Assembly (NCBI GenBank): GCA_017397845.1 | Contig: JAFQHU010000008.1 | Coordinates: 124,001 to 188,000 of the forward strand | Reading direction: 5' to 3' | DNA length: 64,000 nt | Source: Clostridia bacterium | Lineage (GTDB): Bacteria > Bacillota > Clostridia > Oscillospirales > Acutalibacteraceae | In this document: piece by piece, positions 33,506 to 41,459 of the stretch | Numbering within the stretch: the stretch's first letter is position 1 | Layout of the letters: each line of letters starts with the position of its first letter | Program-made: the position numbers and the translations under genes | The notes under the pieces: generated by a model | Database searches by the model: none | What the model saw: the letters and a program-made list of their open reading frames with translations, nothing else | Told to the model about the DNA's origin: nothing

Positions 33506-34930
33506 TTATTCTTTACCGTTCCAACAGTATGTACATACACAGTCTTCGGGAAGACCTATCGCTTCGATGAGTCCGTCGAGAGATTGATAACCCAAAGAAG
33601 CAAAACCTAATTTATCTGAAATCGTTTTAAGAAGCTTTTGTCCTCTTTCTGTGGATGCATCTGCATATTCTTCGAGATGCTTGTCGCCCTCTTCGCCCTC
33701 AAGCTCGTGGATGGTTCTGCGGGCTATAAGCTCGTCGTCACAGGTATTCCGTGAGAAATTAAGATATTTACAGCCGAACATAATCGGAGGACATGCGGAG
33801 CGCATATGAACCTCTTTGGCTCCGTTGCTGTAAAGGAAGTCAACGGTTTCCTGGAGCTGAGTTCCTCTTACGATGCTGTCATCAACGAAAAGTAAGCTTT
33901 TATCTTTGATAAGGTCGTGAACGGGAATCATCTTCATTTTTGCCACACGGTTCCGTTCCTTTTGGTTTGAAGGCATAAAGCTTCGGGGCCATGTGGGAGT
34001 ATATTTGATGAAGGGACGGGCGAAGGGGATGTGGCTTTCGTTTGAGTAGCCGATGGCGTGAGGGGTGCCCGAATCGGGAATACCGCTTACGAAGTCGATG
34101 TTTTCGCATAATCCCTTTTTCTTATCCTCTCTGGCCAAAATTTCACCGTTTCTCGTTCTCATCACCTCCACATTTCTGCCCTCATAGCAGGAATTGGGGT
34201 AACCGTAGTAGGTCCACAGAAAGGAGCATACACGCATTTTTTTCTGTGGCTCGGAGAGTACGGTGACTGTTTCGGGCATAAGCTCCACGATTTCGCCGGG
34301 ACCGAGCTCTCTCAAAAATTCATAGTCTAATTTTTCAAAAGCAAAGGACTCAAAGGAAACACAGTGTCCGTCTTCGTCTTTGCCCAATATTACGGGTATT
34401 CTGCCCATTTTGTCACGGGCGGCTATGATGGAGCCTTCCTCTGTGAGAATGAGAAGAGAAAGGGTGCCTTTTATTTTTTCCTGTGCGTACAGGATTCCTT
34501 CTTTAAAAGAATCTTTCTGATTTATAAGGGCGGAGACAAGCTCTGTGGAATTAATTCTGCCGCCTGTCATGCCCGTGAAGTGTGTGCCGTTTGAGGAAAG
34601 GAATTCCTTTATCAGCTCGTCTGCGTTGTTGATGATGCCGATGGTGGTGATGGCATAAACTCCAAGGTTTGAGCGGATGATGATGGGCTGCGGGTCGTTG
34701 TCGCTTATACAGCCTATACAGGCGTTACCCTGCATTTCATCGGTTATTCCTGCGAACTTTGTGCGGAAAGGCGAATTTTCGATATTGTGAATATCTCTCT
34801 GAAAGCCTCTTTCCTCGTTTACGGCAGCCATACCGCCTCTGCGGGTGCCTAAATGTGAATGATAGTCAACACCGAAAAACACGTCTAAAACCACGTCTCT
34901 TTTTGATGTTGCACCGAAAAATCCTCCCAT
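33506..34930 (-). CDS. purF: Amidophosphoribosyltransferase with degenerate glutaminase site
   Basis: 474 residues from ATG 34930, with GGAGG six bases upstream; the longer frame to 34996 has no SD. PurF makes phosphoribosylamine from PRPP and glutamine. The transferase half is intact: PRPP motif LLFVDDSIVRGTQ at 346-358. The four Fe-S ligand cysteines of the B. subtilis type also appear present (C235, C387, C466, C469). The glutaminase half is abnormal. The N-terminus is MGGFFG where CGxxG should follow Met, so the nucleophile Cys is Gly. The canonical HxRYxTxG is replaced by CISDNDPQP (74-82) and HNG by IGI (97-99). There is no other PurF in the window. It may use ammonia or a partner glutaminase; a second PurF elsewhere is possible. 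Confidence 0.9.
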   Translation of the reverse strand: MGGFFGATSKRDVVLDVFFGVDYHSHLGTRRGGMAAVNEERGFQRDIHNIENSPFRTKFAGITDEMQGNACIGCISDNDPQPIIIRSNLGVYAITTIGIINNADELIKEFLSSNGTHFTGMTGGRINSTELVSALINQKDSFKEGILYAQEKIKGTLSLLILTEEGSIIAARDKMGRIPVILGKDEDGHCVSFESFAFEKLDYEFLRELGPGEIVELMPETVTVLSEPQKKMRVCSFLWTYYGYPNSCYEGRNVEVMRTRNGEILAREDKKKGLCENIDFVSGIPDSGTPHAIGYSNESHIPFARPFIKYTPTWPRSFMPSNQKERNRVAKMKMIPVHDLIKDKSLLFVDDSIVRGTQLQETVDFLYSNGAKEVHMRSACPPIMFGCKYLNFSRNTCDDELIARRTIHELEGEEGDKHLEEYADASTERGQKLLKTISDKLGFASLGYQSLDGLIEAIGLPEDCVCTYCWNGKE

Positions 34931-35021
34931 AAAATACCTCCGTTTGGGTAAATGAATGCTCATTAAAAAGTGGAAATAGCCGAATACTTTTTTCAAAATA
35001 TCCGGCTGATTATGTTAAATT

Positions 35022-35732
35022 TTATTCGCCAAAGACTCTTTTCATCATTTCTTTGTAAGCGTCCTCTACACCGCCGAGGTCACGGCGGAAACGGTCCTTA
35101 TCGAGCTTTTCGTTTGTCTCTGCATCCCAAAAACGGCATGTGTCGGGAGAGATTTCGTCAGCGAGGATGATGGTGCCGTCAGCAAGGCGGCCGAATTCGA
35201 TTTTGAAATCAACGAGCTTTACGCCGAGAGAAAGGAAGTATTCTTTGAGAACCTCATTAACCTTGAATGCCATAGCTTTGATGGTTTCGATTTCTTCCTT
35301 TGTGGCAAGCTTTAACGCAAGTGCGTGATAAGCATTGAGAAGGGGGTCGTGGAGGTCGTCATTTTTGTAGGAAAATTCGAGGGTGGGTTCGTCAAATACG
35401 ATACCTTCCTCGACACCGTACTTCTTTGAAAAAGAACCTGCGGAAATGTTTCTGATGATAACCTCAAGAGGAACGATACTTACTTTTTTAACAACTGTTT
35501 CTCTGTCGTTGAGCTCTTCCACATAGTGGGTAGGAACTCCGTTTTTTTCGAGCAGCTGGCAAAGGTAGTTGGACATACGGTTGTTGACGACACCTTTACC
35601 CATAATCTGTCCTTTTTTGAGACCGTCGAATGCTGTTGCATCGTCCTTGTAGGAAACGATTACGAGATTTTCATCTGCTGTGGCAAATACCTTCTTTGCC
35701 TTGCCTTCATAAAGCTGTGTTGTTTTTTCCAT
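35022..35732 (-). CDS. purC: Phosphoribosylaminoimidazole-succinocarboxamide synthase
   Basis: 236 residues, standard PurC (SAICAR synthetase), joining CAIR and aspartate with ATP. Seen: [11 protein letters not shown] (6-16), [15 protein letters not shown] (27-41), [21 protein letters not shown] (about 86-106; core [10 protein letters not shown]), [20 protein letters not shown] (about 172-191) and [15 protein letters not shown]. It starts 24 bases after purE. A 91-base gap to purF holds only a weak imperfect hairpin. Confidence 0.97.
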   Translation of the reverse strand: MEKTTQLYEGKAKKVFATADENLVIVSYKDDATAFDGLKKGQIMGKGVVNNRMSNYLCQLLEKNGVPTHYVEELNDRETVVKKVSIVPLEVIIRNISAGSFSKKYGVEEGIVFDEPTLEFSYKNDDLHDPLLNAYHALALKLATKEEIETIKAMAFKVNEVLKEYFLSLGVKLVDFKIEFGRLADGTIILADEISPDTCRFWDAETNEKLDKDRFRRDLGGVEDAYKEMMKRVFGE

Positions 35733-35756
35733 GGTGATAAACCTCCGTTTTATAAT

Positions 35757-36251
35757 TCAGTTATTATATTCAAGTTCTGTTTTTTTGTTTTTTTCGAGAA
35801 CTGTTTTTGTGTCGTTGTCTCTTTTAGCTTTGAGCTTTGCGGCAAGCTCTTCGTCTGTAACTGCCAAAATTTCGACAGCTAAAAGTGCGGCGTTTACTGC
35901 TCCGTCGATAGCCACTGTGGCCACGGGGATGCCTGAGGGCATCTGTACAGTGGAAAGAAGAGCGTCGATACCGTCAAGATATTTTGATTTCATGGGAATA
36001 CCTATAACCGGCAAAGTGGTGTTGGCGGCTATGGCACCGGCAAGATGCGCTGCCATTCCTGCAGCGGCGATGATAACACCGAAGCCGTTTTCACGGGCGC
36101 TTTCGCTGAATTGTTTAGCTTCTTCGGGGGTGCGGTGAGCGGAATAGATGTGCATTTCGCAGGGAACACCGAACTGTTTGAGGGTGTCACATGCCTTTGA
36201 AACTACGGGTAAATCGCTGTCGCTGCCCATAATAATAGCAACTTTTTTCAT
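35757..36251 (-). CDS. purE: N5-carboxyaminoimidazole ribonucleotide mutase
   Basis: 164 residues. First gene of the purine operon, with SD GGAGG seven to eight bases before the ATG. Seen: [19 protein letters not shown] (6-24), [15 protein letters not shown] (about 37-51), [21 protein letters not shown] (about 61-81; core AAGMAAHL), [21 protein letters not shown] with the conserved G-x-P motif. No purK lies in the operon, so either purK is elsewhere or this acts as a class II AIR carboxylase; the SAHR motif is common to both classes. Confidence 0.96.
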   Translation of the reverse strand: MKKVAIIMGSDSDLPVVSKACDTLKQFGVPCEMHIYSAHRTPEEAKQFSESARENGFGVIIAAAGMAAHLAGAIAANTTLPVIGIPMKSKYLDGIDALLSTVQMPSGIPVATVAIDGAVNAALLAVEILAVTDEELAAKLKAKRDNDTKTVLEKNKKTELEYNN

Positions 36252-36292
36252 TGGGAGACCTCCTGAAAGTAATGTACTGATAAAAGGTAAAC

Positions 36293-36338
36293 AAAAAAGG
36301 GCACACTTATCTTAGGTTAGTCCTTTGATAAGTTGCCC
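36293..36338 (-). terminator. Expression-platform terminator of the ZTP riboswitch
   Basis: Minus strand: GGGCAACTTATC pairs with GATAAGTGTGCCC, followed by TTTTTT (36293-36298). The 5' arm uses the GGGC of the conserved aptamer 3' end, so ligand binding and terminator formation exclude each other. Confidence 0.9.
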
Positions 36339-36426
36339 AGACGGTCGACATGAACGGTTAAAAACCGTGTTTGAAGTTCTTTGATTCACCGTGGTGCTCC
36401 ACTTAAATCCGTCAGTTTCAAAGAAC
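36335..36426 (-). promoter_or_regulatory. ZTP (pfl) riboswitch controlling the purine operon
   Basis: On the minus strand a P1-type stem GTTCTTTGA / TCAAAGAAC encloses ACTGACGG, then GTGG-AGCA-CCACGG. After a variable linker hairpin the conserved CCGTCTGGGCA follows (36334-36344). TGACGG and CCGTC can pair as the pseudoknot of the pfl motif. Ligand ZTP/ZMP rises when 10-formyl-THF is short, which should antitermate purine and glyA expression here. Identification rests on conserved blocks and placement before purE. Confidence 0.88.
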
Positions 36427-36474
36427 TGTATTTTCACTTTTTTTAGGTGTTTTCCGAAAAAAGACACCTTTTGA

Positions 36475-36504
36475 ATTATAGCATAAAAGCACATTTTTTG
36501 TCAA
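36475..36504 (-). promoter_or_regulatory. Purine operon promoter
   Basis: Minus strand TTGACA (36499-36504), 18-base spacer with TATGC before a perfect TATAAT (36475-36480). A small hairpin AGGTGT...ACACCT (about 36446-36469) lies in the leader before the aptamer. Confidence 0.8.
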
Positions 36505-36607
36505 TGAAAAATATGCAAAAAAGGCTTTTTGGTAATAAGGACAAAATTGACCTTTTCAGGCGGATTTTCCTTGTTAGTTTTGCATTTAAGGAAAACTTTT
36601 TTTATTA

Positions 36608-36689
36608 TTGACAACAGAATAATTAAATGGTAAAGTTAAATGGATGACTAAACGAGGGTCATTGTGTCAATAATGGACACAGTATAATT
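36608..36689 (+). promoter_or_regulatory. Rubrerythrin promoter region with inverted repeat
   Basis: TTGACA (36608-36613), 17-base spacer, TAAAGT (36631-36636). Further down, inverted repeat TGTGTC-N7-GACACA (36663-36681) abuts a second TATAAT (36683-36688). The repeat looks like an operator, for instance for a redox regulator, but matches neither PerR nor Rex consensus that I know. Confidence 0.5.
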
Positions 36690-36705
36690 CAAGGAGGAAT
36701 TAAAT

Positions 36706-37239
36706 ATGGAACTTAAAGGTTCAAAAACCGAAAAAAATTTGATGGCTGCTTTCTCAGGTGAATCCGAGGCAAGAAACAAGTATACCTACTTCGCTTCTGT
36801 AGCACGTAAGGAAGGTTATCAGCAGATTGCCGCCATTTTTGAGGAAACGGCAAACAACGAAAAGGAACACGCTAAATTATGGTTCAAAGCTTTAGGCGGT
36901 CTCGGCGATACAGCCGCAAACCTCAAATCTGCCGCCGCAGGCGAAAACTACGAATGGACAGATATGTACGCTACCTTCGCAAAGGAAGCCGAAGAGGAAG
37001 GCTTTACAGAGCTTGCCGCCAAATTCAGAATGGTAGCTGAAATCGAAAAGAGCCACGAAGAGCGTTATCTCAAACTTCTCAATAATGTTGAAATGCAGGC
37101 TGTTTTCGCAAAGAGCGAAGAGATTATGTGGGAATGCCGCAACTGCGGTCATCTCGTAATCGGTAAAAAGGCTCCTGAAATCTGCCCTGTTTGCGCTCAT
37201 CCTCAGAGCTATTTCGAAGTAAGAAAAGAGAATTATTGA
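36706..37239 (+). CDS. rbr: Rubrerythrin
   Basis: 177 residues, SD AAGGAGG. Non-haem di-iron peroxidase that reduces H2O2 in anaerobes. Four-helix bundle with iron ligands in [12 protein letters not shown] (Glu ~18, 21), [15 protein letters not shown] (EExxH-type, about 45-59), [10 protein letters not shown] (about 91-100) and [10 protein letters not shown] (about 111-120). The C-terminal rubredoxin-like domain has CRNCG (143-147) and CPVCAHPQ (160-167). Monocistronic, with its own promoter and terminator. Supports a strictly anaerobic lifestyle. Confidence 0.97.
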   Translation: MELKGSKTEKNLMAAFSGESEARNKYTYFASVARKEGYQQIAAIFEETANNEKEHAKLWFKALGGLGDTAANLKSAAAGENYEWTDMYATFAKEAEEEGFTELAAKFRMVAEIEKSHEERYLKLLNNVEMQAVFAKSEEIMWECRNCGHLVIGKKAPEICPVCAHPQSYFEVRKENY

Positions 37240-37330
37240 TTAAATATTAAGTAATAAACGCTGAATGGGCGGGCATGCATATCGGAAAAGTATTTGCTGT
37301 TCTGCCAAATTTACTGCGCATATAATGTAG

Positions 37331-37361
37331 GGCGGGATGAGTCATCCCGCCGCATTTTTTT
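37331..37361 (+). terminator. Terminator of rubrerythrin gene
   Basis: Perfect GGCGGGATGA / TCATCCCGCC stem followed by GCATTTTTTT. Confidence 0.88.
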
Positions 37362-37370
37362 GCATTTTTA

Positions 37371-37399
37371 TTGATATTTTGGGCTGACGGTAATATAAT
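37371..37399 (+). promoter_or_regulatory. Promoter of sulfatase gene
   Basis: TTGATA (37371-37376), 17-base spacer, TATAAT (37394-37399), 35 bases before the start codon. Confidence 0.65.
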
Positions 37400-37433
37400 G
37401 AGGTTATAAATAATAACAGACGGAGGCTTTAAG

Positions 37434-38990
37434 ATGGCTCTCAATATAAAGGTCAAGGTTAAAGATAAAGACGAAAATAAAGACTCATCAGTAAAAAAAG
37501 AGGTCTTTATTCCCGAAGTGACCGCTTCGGAGGAAGAAGTGAAAAGAGAGGTGTTTATGCCTCGTGAGGTGTATGTTCCGGAGAAAAAAGCTGAGTCTCC
37601 CGAAAAAATACCGCAAGACGAAGAGAAAACGGATGTTTACTCTGATGATACGAACGAACCCGAAAGCGAAAATAAAGTTTTTACGAATAAAGGTAAAAAG
37701 AATATTATTTTTTATTTTACTGACCAACAGAGATGGGACAGCTTTAATGAGGATATTATGCCTAATTTAGCGGCTCTTGCACAGGAAGGAATTACTTTTG
37801 ATAACTGCTTTACCTGTCAACCTGTCTGCGGTCCTGCCCGTGCCTGCCTGCAGTCGGGTGTTTATGCAACCGAAACGGGCTGTTTTAAAAATGACATCGC
37901 TTTGCCTGAGGATACTCACACTCTTGCCGACTGCTTCAACGGAGCCGGCTATGAGACGGCATACATCGGTAAATGGCATCTCGCCTCCGACAAGGATTTT
38001 GACTGTAAAAAATCACCCGTGCCTGCGGAAAGGTTGGGCGGTTACGGATATTTCAGAGGTGCCGATGTGCTTGAATTCACCTCTGACAGCAAGGGCGGTT
38101 ATGTTTTCGACGAAAACGGAGAACGGATAGATTTCGAAGGCTACCGTGCCGATTGTATAAACGATTTCGCTTTGGAGTACATCGATAATTATTCCTCGGA
38201 TAAGCCTTTCTTTATGTTCGTTTCACAATTGGAACCTCATCATCAGAATTCAAGCCGTCATTTCGAAGGCTATCCCGAAACGGTGAGCTGGTTTATTGAT
38301 TATCCCCTGCCTGAGGAGCTTACATATTTCAGAGGTAATTATGATAATGAATATCCTGATTATCTTTCGGCAGTAAACCGACTTGACTACAATTTAGGTC
38401 TGCTCATTGATAAGCTTAAGGAAAAGGGTATTTATGAAGATACGATGATAGTTTTCACCTCTGACCACGGATGTCATTTCAAAACAAGAAATGCTGAATA
38501 CAAGCGCTCTTGTCACGACAGCAGTACACATATTCCTCTCGTCATCAGAGGCGGAGAATTCACAGGAGGCTTTATTGATACCGGGCTTGTCAGCCTTATC
38601 GATCTCCCCGTTACTTTGCTCTCGGCGGCGGGCATCACACCGCCGGGAAATTTCCGCGGTATTGATCTTGCGGGGGATGCCGGAAGAAATGAGGTTTATA
38701 TACAAATAAGCGAGAGTCAGTGCGGCAGAGCCGTCAGAACCAAAGAATATCTTTATTCTGTCAGTGTGCCGGGCTATATTGCGGGCGTGACATCAAAAAG
38801 CTCACCGGTGTATACTGAGGAGTATTTATATGATATAATAAATGATCCCATGCAGCTTAATAATCTTATCAAAGAGCCTGAATATAAAATAGTCCGCTCA
38901 GCGATGAAAAAAATTCTGCTCGAACAGATGAAAAGCATAGAGGGCACAAAGGCTGTTATACTGCCCGCGGTGACGGTTAAGAAGAAATAA
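37434..38990 (+). CDS. Type I sulfatase with charged N-terminal extension
   Basis: 518 residues. Alkaline-phosphatase-fold sulfatase: metal Asp97 in YFTDQQR, formylglycine site C132-G-P-A-R136 within VCGPARACLQSG, TAYIGKWHLASD (about 174-185) and VFTSDHGCHF with metal Asp/His (about 342-351). The Cys-type site would need an anaerobic sulfatase-maturating radical SAM enzyme, not in this window. Residues 1-88 are highly charged and precede the fold; they contain short repeats (KKEVFIPEV, KREVFMPREVYVPEKK) and have no signal peptide, so the enzyme appears cytosolic. Substrate unknown; sulfated host glycans are plausible for a gut organism that also has mannosidase and GH5 genes. Confidence 0.88.
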   Translation: MALNIKVKVKDKDENKDSSVKKEVFIPEVTASEEEVKREVFMPREVYVPEKKAESPEKIPQDEEKTDVYSDDTNEPESENKVFTNKGKKNIIFYFTDQQRWDSFNEDIMPNLAALAQEGITFDNCFTCQPVCGPARACLQSGVYATETGCFKNDIALPEDTHTLADCFNGAGYETAYIGKWHLASDKDFDCKKSPVPAERLGGYGYFRGADVLEFTSDSKGGYVFDENGERIDFEGYRADCINDFALEYIDNYSSDKPFFMFVSQLEPHHQNSSRHFEGYPETVSWFIDYPLPEELTYFRGNYDNEYPDYLSAVNRLDYNLGLLIDKLKEKGIYEDTMIVFTSDHGCHFKTRNAEYKRSCHDSSTHIPLVIRGGEFTGGFIDTGLVSLIDLPVTLLSAAGITPPGNFRGIDLAGDAGRNEVYIQISESQCGRAVRTKEYLYSVSVPGYIAGVTSKSSPVYTEEYLYDIINDPMQLNNLIKEPEYKIVRSAMKKILLEQMKSIEGTKAVILPAVTVKKK

Positions 38991-39080
38991 TCCGCTCTGC
39001 GAATTACAGGGCCAAGAGCCGAGGATGTAAGGAATAGAGTCTGCGGCAGTCCGTGTCCGTAAAATCACCTCAAACTATAT

Positions 39081-39123
39081 AACAAAACCAAGGCGAAAAA
39101 ACTGATTCCGCCTTGGTTGTTTT
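39081..39123. terminator. Bidirectional terminator between sulfatase and anti-sigma genes
   Basis: AACAAAACCAAGGCG pairs with CGCCTTGGTTGTTTT around a 13-base loop; T-runs occur on both strands. Confidence 0.85.
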
Positions 39124-39131
39124 GCTTTTGA

Positions 39132-39977
39132 TCAGAAACTGCATTTCGCGCTCAGCATACCCTCGTCATTGAAAGAGAAAGATACAGTATAGGCTTCTGA
39201 ACTTCCGTCAGTATAATTTATGCTTATTGTGATTTCATCCTCCACTTCGGATAAGGGCATATCGGGTGAAGAATTAAAGGCGTCCGTCAGAATTTCGGAT
39301 AAGAACCAATCGATTTCCATGCCATCATTTTTTGCATAAAATTCTGTATATTCTTTTTCTGTTACTGTTATTAAAGTACCCTGCTTTACTGTTTTGATAT
39401 ATTCTGACGGTAAGCCGCCGAGTTTACTTTTATCTGAAACAGTGAGTTTACCGTTGCCGGTACAGGATACAGATATATTATCCACGCTGTCGGTATCTTC
39501 GATTTTTACCTTCAGACGGTCGGCTGTACCGAAATAAACGGTGGTATCTTCCTGTATGCCATGCAAATGCCAGTTACAGTCTTTGCCGTAGAGCTGTATT
39601 AGTCTTTTTTTCAGCTCAAGCATAACCGTGTCCTTTTCACTGAATGTCATTCCTTTCGTGTCCTTTACCATAAGAATACCGCCCATGGGAAGTGTCACAT
39701 CGGCATCTTTATTTATGATGGTTTCTGTTTCGTAAGCGGCATTGGCAACCATAAGGAAGGCTCTTTTATTAGAAATATTTTCCGCTATAGTTGTTGTGCC
39801 TTCGTTTTTGATTGTTGTACCGCCGATGAAAAGGGAAAATACTGCAACAAAAATCAAAGCAAAAGTACAAGTTATAGCGGTGCATTTGCATATTCTGTTT
39901 CTCGTTAATCTTCTTTCGGTTTTAATGTCATTAACCTTACATAAAATATCATTGGCCATTTCTCTATCTGTTTTCAT
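39132..39977 (-). CDS. Putative anti-sigma factor (single-pass membrane protein)
   Basis: 281 residues. A cytosolic N-terminus of about 30 residues (MKTDREMANDILCKVNDIKT) is followed by one membrane segment (about 32-52) and an extracytoplasmic domain of about 225 residues with repeated beta-strand patterns (ITISINYTDGSSEAYTVSFS near the end). Its start overlaps the ECF sigma gene by 14 bases, the usual arrangement for a sigma and its membrane regulator. I recognise no named domain, so the anti-sigma role rests on topology and coupling. No zinc-binding HxxxCxxC motif is seen. Confidence 0.7.
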   Translation of the reverse strand: MKTDREMANDILCKVNDIKTERRLTRNRICKCTAITCTFALIFVAVFSLFIGGTTIKNEGTTTIAENISNKRAFLMVANAAYETETIINKDADVTLPMGGILMVKDTKGMTFSEKDTVMLELKKRLIQLYGKDCNWHLHGIQEDTTVYFGTADRLKVKIEDTDSVDNISVSCTGNGKLTVSDKSKLGGLPSEYIKTVKQGTLITVTEKEYTEFYAKNDGMEIDWFLSEILTDAFNSSPDMPLSEVEDEITISINYTDGSSEAYTVSFSFNDEGMLSAKCSF

Positions 39978-40521
39978 AAATGAAATCCTCCTCTTCGAGT
40001 TTATTTTTCAGTGATTTTCTGGCTCTGTGTAAAAGTACAGATGTGTTCTTTTTTGACTTTTTAAGTATTTTCGATATTTCTTCCACGGTGAAATCCTCAA
40101 AATAAAACAAAGTCAGTACATTTTTGTAATCGGGGTTGATGCTTTCCAGGGCATCGTGTACGGCTCTTTTTTCTTCGTCTTTAATATAAAGCTGCAGGAA
40201 CTGCTCCTCTTCGGCGGCCACATTCATTATTTCATCGATAGGAATCTCTTTACCCTGAGGATTTTTTCTCATCCAGTCCAGAGCTGTGTTTCTGCCTATC
40301 GTGTAAAGCCAGGTTTTAAAGGAAGCCGTATTTTTATGCTTTGGTTTTTTGATTAAGAGCTTAACGAAGGTTTCTTCTGTCAGATCCTCTGCCACAGACA
40401 GATTATTTACCACGGAATTGATGTAATTCTGTAAACCCAATCTGTACTGAGAGATAATCTCGACCAGAGCATCCTCGTCACCCTCCAGAAAATGTCGGTA
40501 GCTGTCTGCGCCCGTATCCAT
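39964..40521 (-). CDS. ECF-type RNA polymerase sigma factor
   Basis: 185 residues. Region 2 (about 15-85): YRLGLQNYINSVVNNLSVAE, then DLTEETFVKLLIKKPK and FKTWLYTIGRNTALDWMRK. Region 4 (about 110-170): LESINPDYKNVLTLFYFEDF, then TVEEISKILKKSKKNTSVLLHRARKSL (read in parts) as helix-turn-helix. Only regions 2 and 4 are present, as expected for extracytoplasmic-function sigma factors. SD AAGGAGGAG. It is co-translated with the membrane protein downstream and preceded by a candidate autoregulated promoter, so the pair likely senses envelope stress. Confidence 0.92.
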   Translation of the reverse strand: MDTGADSYRHFLEGDEDALVEIISQYRLGLQNYINSVVNNLSVAEDLTEETFVKLLIKKPKHKNTASFKTWLYTIGRNTALDWMRKNPQGKEIPIDEIMNVAAEEEQFLQLYIKDEEKRAVHDALESINPDYKNVLTLFYFEDFTVEEISKILKKSKKNTSVLLHRARKSLKNKLEEEDFIYENR

Positions 40522-40562
40522 AAACTCCTCCTTTCTGAAGACTTTTTTGTGCCTTCACTCTT

Positions 40563-40590
40563 TAAACGGATGTTAAAGGAAAATATTACA
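40563..40590 (-). promoter_or_regulatory. Candidate ECF-sigma autoregulated promoter
   Basis: Minus strand TGTAAT (40585-40590), 16-base T/C-rich spacer, CGTTTA (40563-40568). The shape resembles ECF promoters (TGnAAC...CGT) rather than sigma-A. Tentative. Confidence 0.35.
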
Positions 40591-40624
40591 CCTGAATTTG
40601 ATTTTTTTCGCAGAGGATAAAAAA

Positions 40625-40677
40625 GCCTCCCCTTTTCAAAAGGGGAGGTGGGTTTGCTATGCAAAGCCGGAGGGGTT
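40625..40677 (+). repeat. CCTCCCC double-hairpin element, copy D
   Basis: CCTCCCCTTTTCAAAAGGGGAGG, then a GGxTTTGC-TAT-GCAAAxCC hairpin, then CGGAGGGG. Same architecture as copies A-C with CCTCCCC in place of CCTCTCC. Confidence 0.75.
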
Positions 40678-40733
40678 AAACTCCGTAAAGGCGGCGGAAT
40701 ATCTTTTCTTTATTATTGAAGATTATCCCGCGA

Positions 40734-40763
40734 TTTCGCATTCCGAATTTCGCATTCCGAATT
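40734..40763 (+). repeat. Short tandem repeat, GCATTCCGAATTTC type
   Basis: The 14-base unit TTTCGCATTCCGAA occurs twice head to tail just before the gene at 40767. Related tracts occur at 45400 and 45611. Confidence 0.7.
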
Positions 40764-40766
40764 AAC

Positions 40767-41459
40767 TTATTTCTGCTCTCCGTATCTGAAGCCTGTCTGG
40801 GGTGCCTGCTGCTGGGGAGCCTGAGGCTGTACCTGAACGGGCTGCTGATAAACATATACGGGGGGCTGCTGAGTGTAAACTGCGGGACCGCCGGGATAAG
40901 TGGTAAATACAGGCTGATAAACTGCCGGCTGAGGCTGAACCTGGGGCTGTGCCTGAGGCTGAACAGGCTGCTGAGCTTTGGCGTGAGAGCTCTTTTTCTT
41001 TTGTGATTTTACCTGCTCTGCTGTAAGGGCGATATCTTCGGGCTTTTCGTTGGGCTTTGAGTCGATGATTTGCTGTAAAAGTTTGATAATTTCAGCCATA
41101 CCCTTAAATGTTACACCGACCACAAGTCCTGCAATAAGACAGAGCGTGAAATAAACAAAAGCAAGCTCATCCGAAAGTCCGGCAACGACGGCACCCGAAA
41201 CGGCACCGATGCCCGCTGAGATATATGAAAGAATATTAAGCGCTTTTGCAAAGGGATTTCTGCCCACACGGTCAACACCGTTTGATGCTTTTATAAGAGC
41301 TTCGTACTCTTCGTCGGTAACGATAATGGGAGTAACCTTGTTACCGTCGGTTTTATATGTCAGACCCCAAGCCTGGAGATCTGCATCCTTTCTTTTGTAG
41401 TATTCCTCTGCCTGAGTTTTCTTAAGTTCCAATATTTTATTTTCAACCTGCTCTAACAT
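40767..41459 (-). CDS. Membrane protein with Gln/Pro-rich tail
   Basis: 230 residues. A charged N-terminal helix (1-35, coiled-coil-like MLEQVENKILELKKTQAEEY) is followed by a small region to about 70, two membrane segments (about 78-98 and 102-122), and then a Gln/Pro/Val-rich low-complexity tail (about 165-230) with repeated QPQ, VQPQ and YQQP units. No family recognised. The tail may be disordered and mediate multivalent contacts. SD AAAGGAT. It stands alone between the repeat element and the SH3-C39 gene. Confidence 0.7.
   Translation of the reverse strand: MLEQVENKILELKKTQAEEYYKRKDADLQAWGLTYKTDGNKVTPIIVTDEEYEALIKASNGVDRVGRNPFAKALNILSYISAGIGAVSGAVVAGLSDELAFVYFTLCLIAGLVVGVTFKGMAEIIKLLQQIIDSKPNEKPEDIALTAEQVKSQKKKSSHAKAQQPVQPQAQPQVQPQPAVYQPVFTTYPGGPAVYTQQPPVYVYQQPVQVQPQAPQQQAPQTGFRYGEQK

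Noticed and set aside
34931..34996. Longer PurF start that might restore an N-terminal propeptide and Cys
   Set aside because: The extra 22 codons contain no Cys before GGFFG and no SD, whereas GGAGG sits correctly before the ATG at 34930.
34978..35009. Hairpin in the purC-purF gap as a terminator
   Set aside because: Stem is short and imperfect (AGCCG/CGGCT) with no T-run on the minus strand.
36335..36426. Tetrahydrofolate riboswitch as an alternative for the purine leader
   Set aside because: A GGTGAATCA stretch is reminiscent of it, but the CCGTCTGGGC block, the pseudoknot partner TGACGG and the overlapping terminator fit the ZTP motif.
36312..36494. 60-codon minus-strand frame in the purine leader
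   Set aside because: Coincides with the ZTP aptamer and promoter; structure explains the conservation better than coding.
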